Counted from the first letter of the stretch, positions 45,246 to 55,212 are shown. The stretch: DNA of 64,000 bases from Streptomyces prunicolor NBRC 13075 (GCF_000367365.1 NZ_BARF01000069.1:1-64000), one strand, 5' to 3'. A program made the numbers and translations. The notes: generated by a model not told the origin, from the letters alone.

Positions 45246-45892
45246 AGCTTCTCCTCCGACGCCTGGACGTACACCGCGCCGTTGCCGCTCAGCTCCAGCT
45301 GGAACGCCTCGCCGGAGCCCCGGCCCACCATGTCGCGCCAACCGAGCGCCGCGGACAGCTTGTTGCGTACGTCGCCGTGGTGGGCGACGTAGGCCTGCGG
45401 GTCGACGTGGACGGGTCTGCCGGGGGTGATCGGCACCTCGAAGACACCGCCGTGGGCCATCACGGCGACCGCGCCCTGCCCCTGGAGGGTGGTCGTGAAC
45501 AGGCCCTGGCCGGTGACCTGGCCGCGGACCATGCCCATGACGCCGCCCTGCGAGCCCATGAACATCGTGCCCTGCCGGAGGGTGCCCTCGAAGGCGAGGA
45601 GGCGGTCGGCCTCCACGTAGAGGGTGTCTCCGGTGAGGTTGATGATCTGGATGTGGTGGCCGCCGTGACCGAACATCACGGTGCCGCTGCCCTCGACGGT
45701 CATCAGGGGGGTCGCCTCGTTCGCCACCCGGCGCCCGATCATCGACATGACGCCGCCCTGGCCGCCCTGGATGTTCGGGGTGAAGGAGACCTCGCCCTTG
45801 TAGGCGAGCATCGCGCCGCGCTGGCTGTACAGCCGTTGCCCCGGCATGACGGTGGCCTGGATCATCTTCGAGTTGATCTCGGTGAACGCCAT
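45242..45892 (-). CDS. AIM24-family protein, copy B
   Basis: 216 residues, the same fold: MAFTEINSKMIQATVMPGQR start and GEAFQLELSGNGAVYVQASEE end. Repeated segments GSGTVMFG, GGVMSMIGRR and RLLAFEGTLRQG form the beta-barrel repeats. It overlaps copy A at its end and lies one base from copy C. In eukaryotes AIM24 is a mitochondrial biogenesis protein; in bacteria the role is unknown. Confidence 0.85.
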   Translation of the reverse strand: MAFTEINSKMIQATVMPGQRLYSQRGAMLAYKGEVSFTPNIQGGQGGVMSMIGRRVANEATPLMTVEGSGTVMFGHGGHHIQIINLTGDTLYVEADRLLAFEGTLRQGTMFMGSQGGVMGMVRGQVTGQGLFTTTLQGQGAVAVMAHGGVFEVPITPGRPVHVDPQAYVAHHGDVRNKLSAALGWRDMVGRGSGEAFQLELSGNGAVYVQASEEKL

Positions 45893-45893
45893 G

Positions 45894-46526
45894 TCACACG
45901 TCCCCCGCGATCGTGTTCCGCTCGCTGGGCTGGACGTAGACGAGCCCGTCGCCCTCGAAGCGGATCTGGAAGGCCTCGCCGCCGCCCTCCCCGAAGAGCG
46001 TGCGGAAGGTCACACCGGACTGGAAGGACTGCTGGAGGTTCCCCTGGTGCGCGATGTACGCGCCGGGGTCGACGGTCAGCGGATACTGCCGACTCACTCG
46101 CAGCACCACCGCCGGACCGTCCGACATGATCGCCGCCTGGCCGTGCCCCTCGACGGTCGTCGTGAACAGCCCGTTGCCCTGCGAGGCGCCGCGCAGGCCG
46201 GTGAACGTGGTCCCCGTCCGCAGCCCGGCGTCGGTCACGAGGAGATTGCTCGACTCCACGTACAGCTTGTCCCCCTGGAGACTCACGAGGTTGATCTCGG
46301 AGGCCCGGTCCGCGAACCAGCACGTCCCCTGCCCCCTCACCTCCATCACCGTCATCTGCTCACCGGTGAGCCGCCGGGTCACCATCCCCCGGATGCCCTC
46401 ACCGCCGCCGGTCATCTTCTTGAAGGCCATCTGCCCGTCGTACGCGACCATCGAGCCGTTCTTCGCCTTCACGGCGTCCCCGGTCATGTCGACGGCGAGC
46501 ACCTTGCTGCCCTGGAGTCGAAACAT
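45894..46526 (-). CDS. AIM24-family protein, copy C
   Basis: 210 residues beginning MFRLQGSKVLAVDMTGDAV, the first gene of the trio. Family ends: GEAFQIRFEGDGLVYVQPSE. The three copies form one operon (gaps of 1 base and a four-base overlap), so three related but diverged subunits are made together. The 5' side faces a G-rich repeat-like tract where the promoter should be. Confidence 0.85.
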   Translation of the reverse strand: MFRLQGSKVLAVDMTGDAVKAKNGSMVAYDGQMAFKKMTGGGEGIRGMVTRRLTGEQMTVMEVRGQGTCWFADRASEINLVSLQGDKLYVESSNLLVTDAGLRTGTTFTGLRGASQGNGLFTTTVEGHGQAAIMSDGPAVVLRVSRQYPLTVDPGAYIAHQGNLQQSFQSGVTFRTLFGEGGGEAFQIRFEGDGLVYVQPSERNTIAGDV

Positions 46527-46559
46527 CGCCACGCAGCGAAGGTAGCCGGAGAGGCGCGG

Positions 46560-47110
46560 TCGAGGACAGGCCCCGTGGGTGGAGAACGACCCTGACCTGG
46601 CCCCTAGGGGGAGCCGGGGGCGAACTGTGGGCGGGTCAGGGGCGTGTTGGGTGGGGGTGGGCTGTGGGGTGGGCTTGGGACGGGCCTGGGTGCGGGTCGC
46701 GGGGCGGATTCGGGTTGGGCTCGGGGCTTGTTGTGGGGGCGCGCCCGGGGAGGGTCCAAGACTTGGGGCAGGCGGGCAGGTCGCGGGGTGGAACCCGGGC
46801 CGGGCCGGCGACTTGGTGCGCCGCAGACCTGACGTGGGCCCAGGACGTGTTGTGGGGTGGACTGCGGTTTGTCGCGGGCGTCGGCGCGGGCGCGGACCCG
46901 GGGTGGGCGCAAGGGTTGTCGCGGGGCACTCCCGGGGTGGGCTCGGGGTTTCGTTACAGGGGCGGACCCGGGGCGCCCTCAGGGCGTGTCGCGGCGTGGC
47001 CCCAGGGTGTGCCGTGCCCAAGCGTGTCGCCGCGCGGTGCTCCCACGTGCCAGTGGGCGGTGTTCCGGCGGATCGATGGGCGGTGCTGCCGCGTGACGCC
47101 GGGCCGTAGG
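46560..47110. repeat. G-rich low-complexity, degenerate-repeat tract
   Basis: This 0.55-kb tract has no credible gene. The + strand is strongly G-skewed, with many GGGTGGG, TTGTCGCGGG and GCGGACCCGGGG units repeated at irregular intervals of about 15-45 bases. Long frames are open in several phases simply because stop codons are rare. The tract could form G-quadruplexes on the + strand, or be a decayed minisatellite. Confidence 0.75.
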
Positions 47111-47152
47111 ACGACATCGGCAGTACGGCATCGGCAGTACGACATCGACGCC
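47111..47152. repeat. Three tandem 14-bp repeats
   Basis: ACGACATCGGCAGT (47111-47124), ACGGCATCGGCAGT (47125-47138) and ACGACATCGACGCC (47139-47152) are three successive 14-bp units, just past the end of the DUF6191 gene. Confidence 0.85.
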
Positions 47153-47157
47153 CGGCG

Positions 47158-47487
47158 CTACGCCGTGTCGCGCGACCTGTTCAGCCGGATGACCGCCGTG
47201 CCCGCGTGCAGGTCGACCGTGGACCAGGGCGGGTCCCCGTCCTCCTCGTCGTCCCGCATCACCAGGGCGCTCTGCCGTTCCTTCAGCTCGGTCTGCTTGC
47301 CCGGGGACAGGCTCGCGTGGAGTTGCTCGAAGCCGGTCGCGGATATCTGGCCCTGTCGCCCGGCGTTCCGCCAGGGGAGCATTCCGGCGCGGCCCATCTT
47401 CAGGAGCAGCTGGTCCAGGAACGCGAGCGCGGTCAGCAGGACCACCAGTCCGGGCAGCGTCATGAAGAAAACGAACTGCACGGGCAC
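47158..47487 (-). CDS. DUF6191 family small membrane protein
   Basis: 109 residues: an N-terminal hydrophobic helix (about 3-26, VQFVFFMTLPGLVVLLTALAFL), then a soluble part with the pattern SATGFEQLHASLSPGKQTEL and DDEEDGDPPWSTVDL, typical of DUF6191. Unknown function. ATG 47487. It stands alone on this strand beside the repeat tract. Confidence 0.75.
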   Translation of the reverse strand: MPVQFVFFMTLPGLVVLLTALAFLDQLLLKMGRAGMLPWRNAGRQGQISATGFEQLHASLSPGKQTELKERQSALVMRDDEEDGDPPWSTVDLHAGTAVIRLNRSRDTA

Positions 47488-47603
47488 TCCCGGGGCTCGG
47501 CTGCGGACCCCCAGTCTCGGCCCGCTCGGCCGTTTGCCACAATGGGTGAACGTTTGTGCTCGCGTTCACAAACTGTGGACGTCTCCCTCACCGAAGGTGA
47601 ACT

Positions 47604-47948
47604 GTGGACATCAAGACCGCCACCGCCCTCCGCCGCCTCCGTCTGGTGTCGGCCCCCGAGGCCGTGTCCTTCCTCCTGCTGCTCGTCTGCTCGGTGCTGA
47701 AGCGGACCACGGACTTCAACGCGGTGCCCGTCATGGGCATGGTCCACGGCGTCCTCTTCATCCTGTACGTCCTCTTCTGGGCCGACGCCTGGAACCGCAC
47801 CAAGTGGGGCGCGAAGACCGCGGCCTTCTACTTCATCCTCTCCGTGCTGCCCACCGGCGGCTTCTTCGCCGAGCGCAAGCTCAAGCGCGAGGCCGAGAAC
47901 GCGGTCATCGCCTCCCGCGCCCGCCAGGAAGGGATCGTGAACGCATGA
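47604..47948 (+). CDS. DUF3817 family membrane protein, copy 1
   Basis: 114 residues, three predicted spans, pattern VHGVLFILYVLFWADAWNRTK and LPTGGFFAERKLKRE, characteristic of DUF3817. ATG 47604, with GAAGGTGAA about 10 bases upstream. Its stop overlaps the next start (ATGA), so it is coupled to the thiamine-binding protein. A second copy lies at 58143. Confidence 0.85.
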   Translation: MDIKTATALRRLRLVSAPEAVSFLLLLVCSVLKRTTDFNAVPVMGMVHGVLFILYVLFWADAWNRTKWGAKTAAFYFILSVLPTGGFFAERKLKREAENAVIASRARQEGIVNA

Positions 47949-48238
47949 TCGTCGCCTTCTCCGTGACGCCCCTGGGTGTCGGCGAGGACGTGGGGGAGTA
48001 CGTCGCCGACGCCGTCCGCGTGGTCCGCGAGTCAGGCCTGCCGAACCGCACCGACGCGATGTTCACCAGCATCGAGGGCGAGTGGGACGAGGTCATGGAC
48101 GTCGTCAAGCGCGCGGTCGCCGCCGTAGAGGCACGCGCCCCGCGCGTCTCCGTGGTCCTCAAGGCGGACATCCGTCCCGGCGTGACGGACGGCCTCACGT
48201 CCAAGGTGGAGACGGTCGAGCGACACCTGGCGGAGTAG
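47945..48238 (+). CDS. MTH1187-family thiamine-binding protein
   Basis: 97 residues in one ferredoxin-like domain (YkoF/MTH1187), MIVAFSVTPLGVGEDVGEYVADA followed by MFTSIEGEWDEVMDVVKRAVAAV and RVSVVLKADIRPG. The family binds thiamine or a related thiazole compound. ATG 47945 overlaps DUF3817. No TPP riboswitch is visible in front of the pair. Confidence 0.85.
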   Translation: MIVAFSVTPLGVGEDVGEYVADAVRVVRESGLPNRTDAMFTSIEGEWDEVMDVVKRAVAAVEARAPRVSVVLKADIRPGVTDGLTSKVETVERHLAE

Positions 48239-48282
48239 CGAAGTGGGCGAGCGCCGTCCGGCGGGGGCGGGTCGGGGAGGTC

Positions 48283-48351
48283 GGAGGAGTTGGGGGAGCT
48301 GGGGGAGTTGGGGGAGCAAGGGTTTGAGGCCTTGCCCCGCCGCCCCCGAAG
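48283..48351. repeat. Short GGGGGAG(T/C) tandem repeats and duplicated gene end
   Basis: Three or four units related to TTGGGGGAGC are tandem at 48289-48318 (GGAGGAG, TTGGGGGAGC, TGGGGGAG, TTGGGGGAGC). Following them is a near copy of the 3' end of the next gene: AGGCCTTGCCCCGCCGCCCCC at 48327-48347 resembles AGGCCTTGCTCCACCGCCCCC at 48380-48400. It looks like a partial tail duplication. Confidence 0.75.
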
Positions 48352-49020
48352 TCAGGGCAACTGAGGGAGCCATGGCTTAAGGCCTTGCTCCACCGCCCCC
48401 AGCACCTCACCCGGCGTCAGCTCATCCACCCGCTCCACCATCACGAGCCCCCACCCATGCCGCCGCACCACATCGAGCGTCACCGCCCGCTCGCGCCCCA
48501 GGTATGTCACCGCCGACGCGAGGTCGGACACCGACGGGCTCACCTCATACGCGGCGAGTTTCCCGACGTACCGGTCGAGCCACTCCGGCCCCTCCCGTTC
48601 CACGGCCCGGGACAGCGCGGCCCCGGCGTCCCCGTCGAGGAAGACCACCACCGGGCGGACCGGGGCCAGCACACCCGTGAGGTCGGTCATGAACGCGTCG
48701 ATCACTTCCTCGCCGTGCCCCATCGCCAGCAACGTCGGCACGAATGGCACGAGCGCGTCCGCGACCACCACGTCGTCGCCGGCCGCCAGAACAGAAGCGA
48801 CATACCGCTCCGTCGCCGCGGCCGGCGTCTCCAGACCGACCGCTCCCGTCGCCCCGAACTCCTCGGCCACCGCGGCGAATTCGGGCCGGCTCAGGATCTC
48901 CTCCTCGCGGAAGTGATCCACCCGTAGCCCCGCGCCGGCGAGCGACCGGGACAGCCCGGCGCACAGCGTCGACTTGCCGACCCCGGGAGCCGCTCCCCAC
49001 ACCGACACCAGAACCGTCAT
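48352..49020 (-). CDS. P-loop ATPase of unknown function
   Basis: 222 residues with a MinD/AAA-like Walker A (VSVWGAAPGVGKSTLCAGLSR, about residues 6-25). A downstream hydrophobic stretch (RPVVVFLDGDAG) may be Walker B. No clear partner domain or membrane helix. ATG 49020 is chosen with GGAG six bases upstream; TTG 49026 is the alternative. The stop region is duplicated just downstream. It sits before the APH-type kinase on the same strand and might be coexpressed. Confidence 0.75.
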   Translation of the reverse strand: MTVLVSVWGAAPGVGKSTLCAGLSRSLAGAGLRVDHFREEEILSRPEFAAVAEEFGATGAVGLETPAAATERYVASVLAAGDDVVVADALVPFVPTLLAMGHGEEVIDAFMTDLTGVLAPVRPVVVFLDGDAGAALSRAVEREGPEWLDRYVGKLAAYEVSPSVSDLASAVTYLGRERAVTLDVVRRHGWGLVMVERVDELTPGEVLGAVEQGLKPWLPQLP

Positions 49021-49051
49021 CCCCAACTCCCCACCACAGCCCCGCAGCCGG

Positions 49052-50083
<1,032 letters not shown>

Positions 50084-50350
50084 GCGGGTGCCTCCGGGAC
50101 GCTGCTGAGGATCATGACCGGGGCATTCTCCCCGAGCCACCCCCGAACCCCGCTCCACCGCCGGAGGCACCCGTTCCGCCGCCGGGGGCAACTCCCCACC
50201 CACCTGGACGCACCCAGTTCGACACGCCCCAATATGTCCACTTGTGTGTGGGTATCGGCCCGGTCGATCTTCGGTTCCACGGTCTCCACTCGGACTCCAC
50301 GGTTCCTCGCTCCCCGGGCGTCGATCACTCCTCAATCATTGGAGGGCGCT

Positions 50351-52135
50351 GTGCGGCCGGAGGGCTACGACTACGACACCTACAGCCGACTGGCCGGACC
50401 GCTCACCGAGCCGTCCGGTGCGTCGTACCAGGTGCAGTACACCTCGCTCCTCTCGCGCGAGCCCCACCGAATACGCGCTGTCCTCCTGATGAGCCTCGCC
50501 CCGGTGCTCACCGCCGCCCTGCTCGTCTATCTTGTCTGGCCCTCCCACTGGGTCGAGCGCGAGGGCGGTCAGGAGTGGATGGTCGGGCTCGACGTCACGA
50601 TGCTGATAGCCATCGGTCTCATCGAGCTGTTCATGGTCGTCAACGTCGCCTCCGTCGCCCACGCCACGCTGGTCGCCCGCGACCCGATCCCCGTCGTCCC
50701 CGCCCCCGGCACCCGCGTCGCCTTCCTCACGACGTACGTCCCGGGCAAGGAACCTCTGTCCATGGTCCGCGCGACTCTTGAAGGCGCGGTCAAGGTGACC
50801 CACACCGGGCCGGTCGACGTCTGGCTTCTCGACGAGGGTGACGACGAGCAAGCCAAGGCCTTGTGCGCCGAGTTGGGCGTACGGCACTTCACGCGGCACG
50901 GAGTTCCCGAGTGGAACCGCCCCAAGGGTGTCCACAAGGCCCGTACGAAGCACGGGAATTACAACGCCTGGATCGCCATGCACGGCGGCGACTACGAGTT
51001 CTTCGCCTCCGTCGACACCGACCATGTGCCGCTCCCCAACTTCCTTGAGCGGATGATGGGTTACTTCCGCGACCCGGACGTCGCCTTCGTCGTAGGACCG
51101 CAGGTGTACGGGAACTACCACAACCCCGTCACCAAGGCCGCCGAGTCGCAGCAGTTCCTCTTCCACGCGCTGATCCAGCGCGCCGGAAACCGCTACCGCG
51201 CCCCCATGTTCGTCGGCACCAACAACGTCGTACGGATGGCCGCCGTCAAGCAGATCGGCGGGCTGTACGACTCCATCACCGAGGACATGGCCACCGGCTT
51301 CGAACTCCACCGGCATCGCAACCCGTTGACCCGTACGCACTGGCGGTCCGTGTATACGCCCGATGTGCTTGCCGTGGGGGAGGGGCCGGCCTCCTGGACC
51401 GACTTCTTCACGCAGCAGATGCGGTGGTCGCGCGGGACGTACGAGACGCTCATCAAGCAGTACTGGAAGGCGCCGTTCACGATGCCTCCGGGGCGGCTGT
51501 TCTCGTACACGATGATGCTCGTCTACTACCCGATGACGGCCGTCAACTGGCTGCTGGGCATCATGAGTTGCTTCCTGTTCCTGTGGTTCGGGGCCTCCGG
51601 TACGCAGGTCGCGGCCTCTGTGTGGCTGATGCTCTACAGCGATGCGGCCGCGCTTCAGATCGGGCTCTATCTCTGGAACCGGCGGCACAACGTCTCCCCG
51701 CACGAGCCGGAGGGGTCCGGTGGTCTCGCGGGCATGGCGATGTCGGCGCTCTCCGCGCCCATCTACCTCAAGTCCTTTGGCGAGGCGCTCATCCGTCGGC
51801 CGAGTCGGTTCGTCGTCACACCCAAGGGCGGCGACGCCAGCCCGGACCGGGTGATGACCTTCCGGATCCATCTCTTCTGGGCGATCCTCCTGGCGACCTC
51901 GCTGGCCGCCTCGGTGATCCTCGACCACACCCACGCGGCCATGCGCACCTGGGCGGTCCTCGCGATGGTCATCTCCCTTGCGCCGCTGGGAGTTTGGATC
52001 GGCTCGCTGCTCAAGGAGCGCCGGGAGCGCCGGTCGTTGCTCGGTGGCGCGCGCACCCTCGACACCGCCGAGCCCGCGCTCGCCACCACCGGGGCCGGTC
52101 CGTCCGTCTCCAGCACCACGACAGGGGGCAACTAG
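50351..52135 (+). CDS. cslA: Cellulose synthase-like glycosyltransferase CslA
   Basis: GT2 membrane glycosyltransferase that makes a beta-glucan at hyphal tips, together with GlxA; 594 residues. Two N-terminal helices (about 35-52 and 78-100), a cytosolic GT-A domain with DxD-like VDTDHVPLP, the acid TEDMATG and the processive motif QQMRW, then about five C-terminal helices. The GTG at 50351 (MRPEGYDYDTYSRLAG) follows GGAGGG by four bases; longer starts (50234, 50078) open upstream but look less conserved. The gene is 3 bases from glxA. In S. coelicolor I recall the homologues as SCO2836-2838. Confidence 0.92.
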   Translation: MRPEGYDYDTYSRLAGPLTEPSGASYQVQYTSLLSREPHRIRAVLLMSLAPVLTAALLVYLVWPSHWVEREGGQEWMVGLDVTMLIAIGLIELFMVVNVASVAHATLVARDPIPVVPAPGTRVAFLTTYVPGKEPLSMVRATLEGAVKVTHTGPVDVWLLDEGDDEQAKALCAELGVRHFTRHGVPEWNRPKGVHKARTKHGNYNAWIAMHGGDYEFFASVDTDHVPLPNFLERMMGYFRDPDVAFVVGPQVYGNYHNPVTKAAESQQFLFHALIQRAGNRYRAPMFVGTNNVVRMAAVKQIGGLYDSITEDMATGFELHRHRNPLTRTHWRSVYTPDVLAVGEGPASWTDFFTQQMRWSRGTYETLIKQYWKAPFTMPPGRLFSYTMMLVYYPMTAVNWLLGIMSCFLFLWFGASGTQVAASVWLMLYSDAAALQIGLYLWNRRHNVSPHEPEGSGGLAGMAMSALSAPIYLKSFGEALIRRPSRFVVTPKGGDASPDRVMTFRIHLFWAILLATSLAASVILDHTHAAMRTWAVLAMVISLAPLGVWIGSLLKERRERRSLLGGARTLDTAEPALATTGAGPSVSSTTTGGN

Positions 52136-52138
52136 ACC

Positions 52139-54094
52139 ATGGCGTACCAGCCGTCCCAGAAAACCAGGAAGACCGTCCTCGGCATCGGCGGCATCGCCGT
52201 CCTGGCCGGTCTCAACGCCCCGGCCGCCCTCGACTTCGCCGGCGAGCAGTACCACGAGTACAAGATCACCCGGCCCGGCTACATGGCCAAGTACGGCTCC
52301 TGGGACCAGATCGACATCCCGAAGGAGTACCGCACCAACGCCATCCACGCCTCGCTGCTGCACACCGGCAAGGTGCTGATCGTGGCGGGCTCCGGCAATG
52401 AGCAGAAGAAGTTCAACGCCGGGTCCTTCGACACGGTGTTGTGGGATCCGAAGGCCAACACCTTCAAGAAGATCCCGACCCCGGTCGACTTCTTCTGCGG
52501 CGGACACAGCCAACTCCCCAGCGGCAACCTGCTGGTGGCCGGTGGCACCGCCCGCTACGAACTCCTCGACGGCGAGGTCAAACGGGCCGGCGGCGGTATG
52601 CGGGTCAAGAACGAGAGCCCGAACAAGGCCATGTTCCTGAAGAAGGGCACCGTCTTCCGCTCACCGGCCGGCGTCGACTACGTCACCAAGTTCGACGTCA
52701 CCGTCCCCAAGGCCAAGCGCGAGTTCAAGGTGACGTACAACGCCCGCGGTGCGATGCAGCCTTGGCAGACCAAGGTCACCGCGAGCGAAGTCCGCGTCTT
52801 CGTCGAGGCCACCGAGGCGGGCCCGATGTCGGTCACCGAGAACCAGGCCCAGTACGACATCGTCGGCCTCAAGGGCAAGGACGCGAACAACACGTACGGC
52901 CTCTCCGAGAAGATCACCCTGGAGAAGCAGGACTACCAAGGCATCCGCGCCGCCTACGAGTTCGACCCGAAGGCCGAACGGTACATCTCCGTCGACCCGA
53001 TGGAGAAGGCCCGTTGGTACCCGACCCTCGTCGGTCTCGACGACGGCCGCGTCCTCGCCGTCTCCGGCCTCGACGACGTCGGCGTGATCGACCAGGGCGA
53101 CAACGAGATCTACGACCCGAAGACCAAGAAGTGGACCCCGGGCCCCAAGCGTTACTTCCCCACCTACCCGGCCCTCTTCCTCACCAAGGGCGGCAAGCTC
53201 TTCTACCCGGCCTCCAACGCCGGTTACGGACCCGCCAACAAGGGCCGTGAGCCCGGACTTTGGGACCTGAAGACCAACAAGTTCACCAAGGTCGCCGGAC
53301 TGCGCGACCCCGAGGAGACCGAGACCTCGTCCTCGCTCCTCCTGCCGCCCGCCCAGGACCAGAAGGTGATGATCCTCGGTGGCGGAGGCGTCGGCGAGTC
53401 CAAGAAGTCGACCCCGCGCACCGCGGTCGTCGACCTCAAGCAGGACAGCCCCGTCTTCAAGGACGGCCCCGATCTCCCGCAGGGCACGCGGTACTTGAAC
53501 AGCGTGATCATGCCGGACGACTCGGTCTTCACCACCAACGGCTCCTCGGACTACCGCGGCCGCAGCGCCAGCAACATCTTCAAGGCGCAGTTCTACGACC
53601 CGAAGGGCAACGCCTTCCGCGAGGCCGCCGCCCCGATGGTCGGCCGCAACTACCACTCCGAGGCACTGCTGTTGCCCGACGGCAGAGTCGTCACGTTCGG
53701 CTCCGACCCGCTCTTCGACGACCAGGCCAACACCAAACTGGGCCACTTCGAGCAGCGCATGGAGATCTTCACCCCGCCCGCGCTGCACAAGAACGGCACC
53801 AACAGGCCGGTCCTGCAGGACGGTCCGGAGACCCTGGACCGGCACCACCGCGCGACCTTCCGCACCGACCACCCCGACCGCGTCGTCAAGGCCCGCCTGA
53901 TGCGCCCGAGTTCGGTCACCCACACGACGGACGTCGAGCAGCGCTCCATCGAGCTGGGCATCGTCAAGGACGGCAAGTCGGTGACCGTGGACGTACCGAA
54001 CGACCGGGCCCTGGTGCCGCCCGGCTGGTACATGCTCTTCGTGACGGACGCCCAGGGCACGCCGTCGGAGGCCAAGTGGATCAAAGTGCAGTGA
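52139..54094 (+). CDS. glxA: Copper radical oxidase GlxA
   Basis: Galactose-oxidase-like mononuclear copper radical oxidase, 651 residues, probably membrane-anchored by an N-terminal hydrophobic helix (about 12-32, VLGIGGIAVLAGLNAPAAL). The Tyr-Cys cofactor Cys is near residue 120 (VDFFCGGHSQ), the radical Tyr in the region YFPTYPALF, and copper ligands in VGRNYHSEALLLP and SSVTHTTDVEQRS. Kelch-like repeats form the propeller, followed by a DUF1929 C-terminal domain. It is needed with CslA for tip glycan and development in Streptomyces (published knowledge). Translation follows cslA by three bases. Confidence 0.94.
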   Translation: MAYQPSQKTRKTVLGIGGIAVLAGLNAPAALDFAGEQYHEYKITRPGYMAKYGSWDQIDIPKEYRTNAIHASLLHTGKVLIVAGSGNEQKKFNAGSFDTVLWDPKANTFKKIPTPVDFFCGGHSQLPSGNLLVAGGTARYELLDGEVKRAGGGMRVKNESPNKAMFLKKGTVFRSPAGVDYVTKFDVTVPKAKREFKVTYNARGAMQPWQTKVTASEVRVFVEATEAGPMSVTENQAQYDIVGLKGKDANNTYGLSEKITLEKQDYQGIRAAYEFDPKAERYISVDPMEKARWYPTLVGLDDGRVLAVSGLDDVGVIDQGDNEIYDPKTKKWTPGPKRYFPTYPALFLTKGGKLFYPASNAGYGPANKGREPGLWDLKTNKFTKVAGLRDPEETETSSSLLLPPAQDQKVMILGGGGVGESKKSTPRTAVVDLKQDSPVFKDGPDLPQGTRYLNSVIMPDDSVFTTNGSSDYRGRSASNIFKAQFYDPKGNAFREAAAPMVGRNYHSEALLLPDGRVVTFGSDPLFDDQANTKLGHFEQRMEIFTPPALHKNGTNRPVLQDGPETLDRHHRATFRTDHPDRVVKARLMRPSSVTHTTDVEQRSIELGIVKDGKSVTVDVPNDRALVPPGWYMLFVTDAQGTPSEAKWIKVQ

Positions 54095-54133
54095 AGTTGA
54101 CCGCAATGAACTGAAGCGAACTGAACTGCCTTG

Positions 54134-55126
54134 CTACGCCTTGGAGTTGCGCGCCAGCTCCAAGGCGTACTCCGGCCACCACTGGCCGGCATCCGGACCG
54201 CCCTCACAGGTGCCGTCCGAGGCGCCGGGCCGCTTGATCCACAGATAGGCGTCCAGGGACTGCTCCCCGGTGTCGGTGGTCGGCCGGGTGCCCAGACCCC
54301 GGCCCGGCGGATTGCACCAGGCGCCGGCCAGCGGTCCGTTGCCGTTGCGGCTGGTGTCGACGACGAAGTGCTTGCCGCCGAGGTCTCGGGACAGCTGGAC
54401 GCCGTACTTCTTCGTCACCGCGTCCGTCTGGAAGTTGGACACGTTGAGGGAGAACCCGTCGGCCTCCTCGACCCCGGCCCGCTTCAACGGCTCCACGAGC
54501 TTCGAAGAGTCCTGAATCCAGGACGGGTTGCCCGCGTCGAGATACACCCTCGTCCCCGACTGCTGCTTCAGCCGGACGACCGCCTCGCTCAGCAACTGCT
54601 CCCGCTCGCCCTGGTATTCGCCGGGAGTGCACCCGTCCACCATGTGCGCGACGGCGTCGGGCTCCAGCACGACCAGAGCCTTGGAGTCCCCCAGCGCGTC
54701 GGCGAACTTCCCGATCCACGCCCGGTACGCGTCGGCGTCCCCGGCCCCGCCGGCCGAGTGCTGACCGCAGTCTCGGTGCGGAATGTCGTACGCCACGAAG
54801 ACCGCCGTACGACCCTCCTGGCGCGCGGACGCGGTCGCCGCCCTGATCACCGGGCCGGGGTCGATCTCACCGGCCGGCCACAGCGCGGTCGGTTCCTCGG
54901 CGATCCGCTTGAGCAGCGCGGCGTCCTGCTTGCGCCCCTCCCGCTCCCACATCTGGATCTGCTCGGCCGCCGGGCTCGCCGGGTCGACCCAGAAGGTCAT
55001 GTCGCCCATCGGCCCCTTGGACCGGGCACCGGCGACGGAGGCCTCGTCGACGTCGGACGCGGACGAACAGCCCACCGCGAGCCCGAGGACCGTGAGCGCC
55101 GCGAACGTGCGGATCAGCCGGGACAT
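54134..55126 (-). CDS. GH6 endoglucanase-like lipoprotein (CslZ-like)
   Basis: 330 residues. The signal is a lipobox, GLAVGC|SSAS, so it is a membrane-anchored lipoprotein. The GH6 domain shows YDIPHRDCGQ (with the acid Asp nearby), VVLEPDAVAH (catalytic D) and SLNVSNFQTD. Convergent to glxA; in S. coelicolor a GH6 protein (cslZ) stands next to glxA, so it may trim the CslA glucan. The symbol cslZ is probable, not certain. Confidence 0.9.
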   Translation of the reverse strand: MSRLIRTFAALTVLGLAVGCSSASDVDEASVAGARSKGPMGDMTFWVDPASPAAEQIQMWEREGRKQDAALLKRIAEEPTALWPAGEIDPGPVIRAATASARQEGRTAVFVAYDIPHRDCGQHSAGGAGDADAYRAWIGKFADALGDSKALVVLEPDAVAHMVDGCTPGEYQGEREQLLSEAVVRLKQQSGTRVYLDAGNPSWIQDSSKLVEPLKRAGVEEADGFSLNVSNFQTDAVTKKYGVQLSRDLGGKHFVVDTSRNGNGPLAGAWCNPPGRGLGTRPTTDTGEQSLDAYLWIKRPGASDGTCEGGPDAGQWWPEYALELARNSKA

Positions 55127-55212
55127 GTCGCTCCCTTGCGCGAGGGGACATTAAGTGATGATTCGTCAGCATTGTGGACGATCGCGCACCGTGCCGGGCC
55201 CTGGCGCGCCGG

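Noticed and set aside
47488..47603. TPP riboswitch upstream of the DUF3817/thiamine-binding pair
   Set aside because: The short leader lacks the characteristic CUGAGA and related motifs.
46579..48238. Long plus-strand ORFs across the G-rich tract, up to 524 codons
   Set aside because: They result from lack of stop codons in G-rich sequence; the last part only becomes meaningful from ATG 47945, the thiamine-binding protein.
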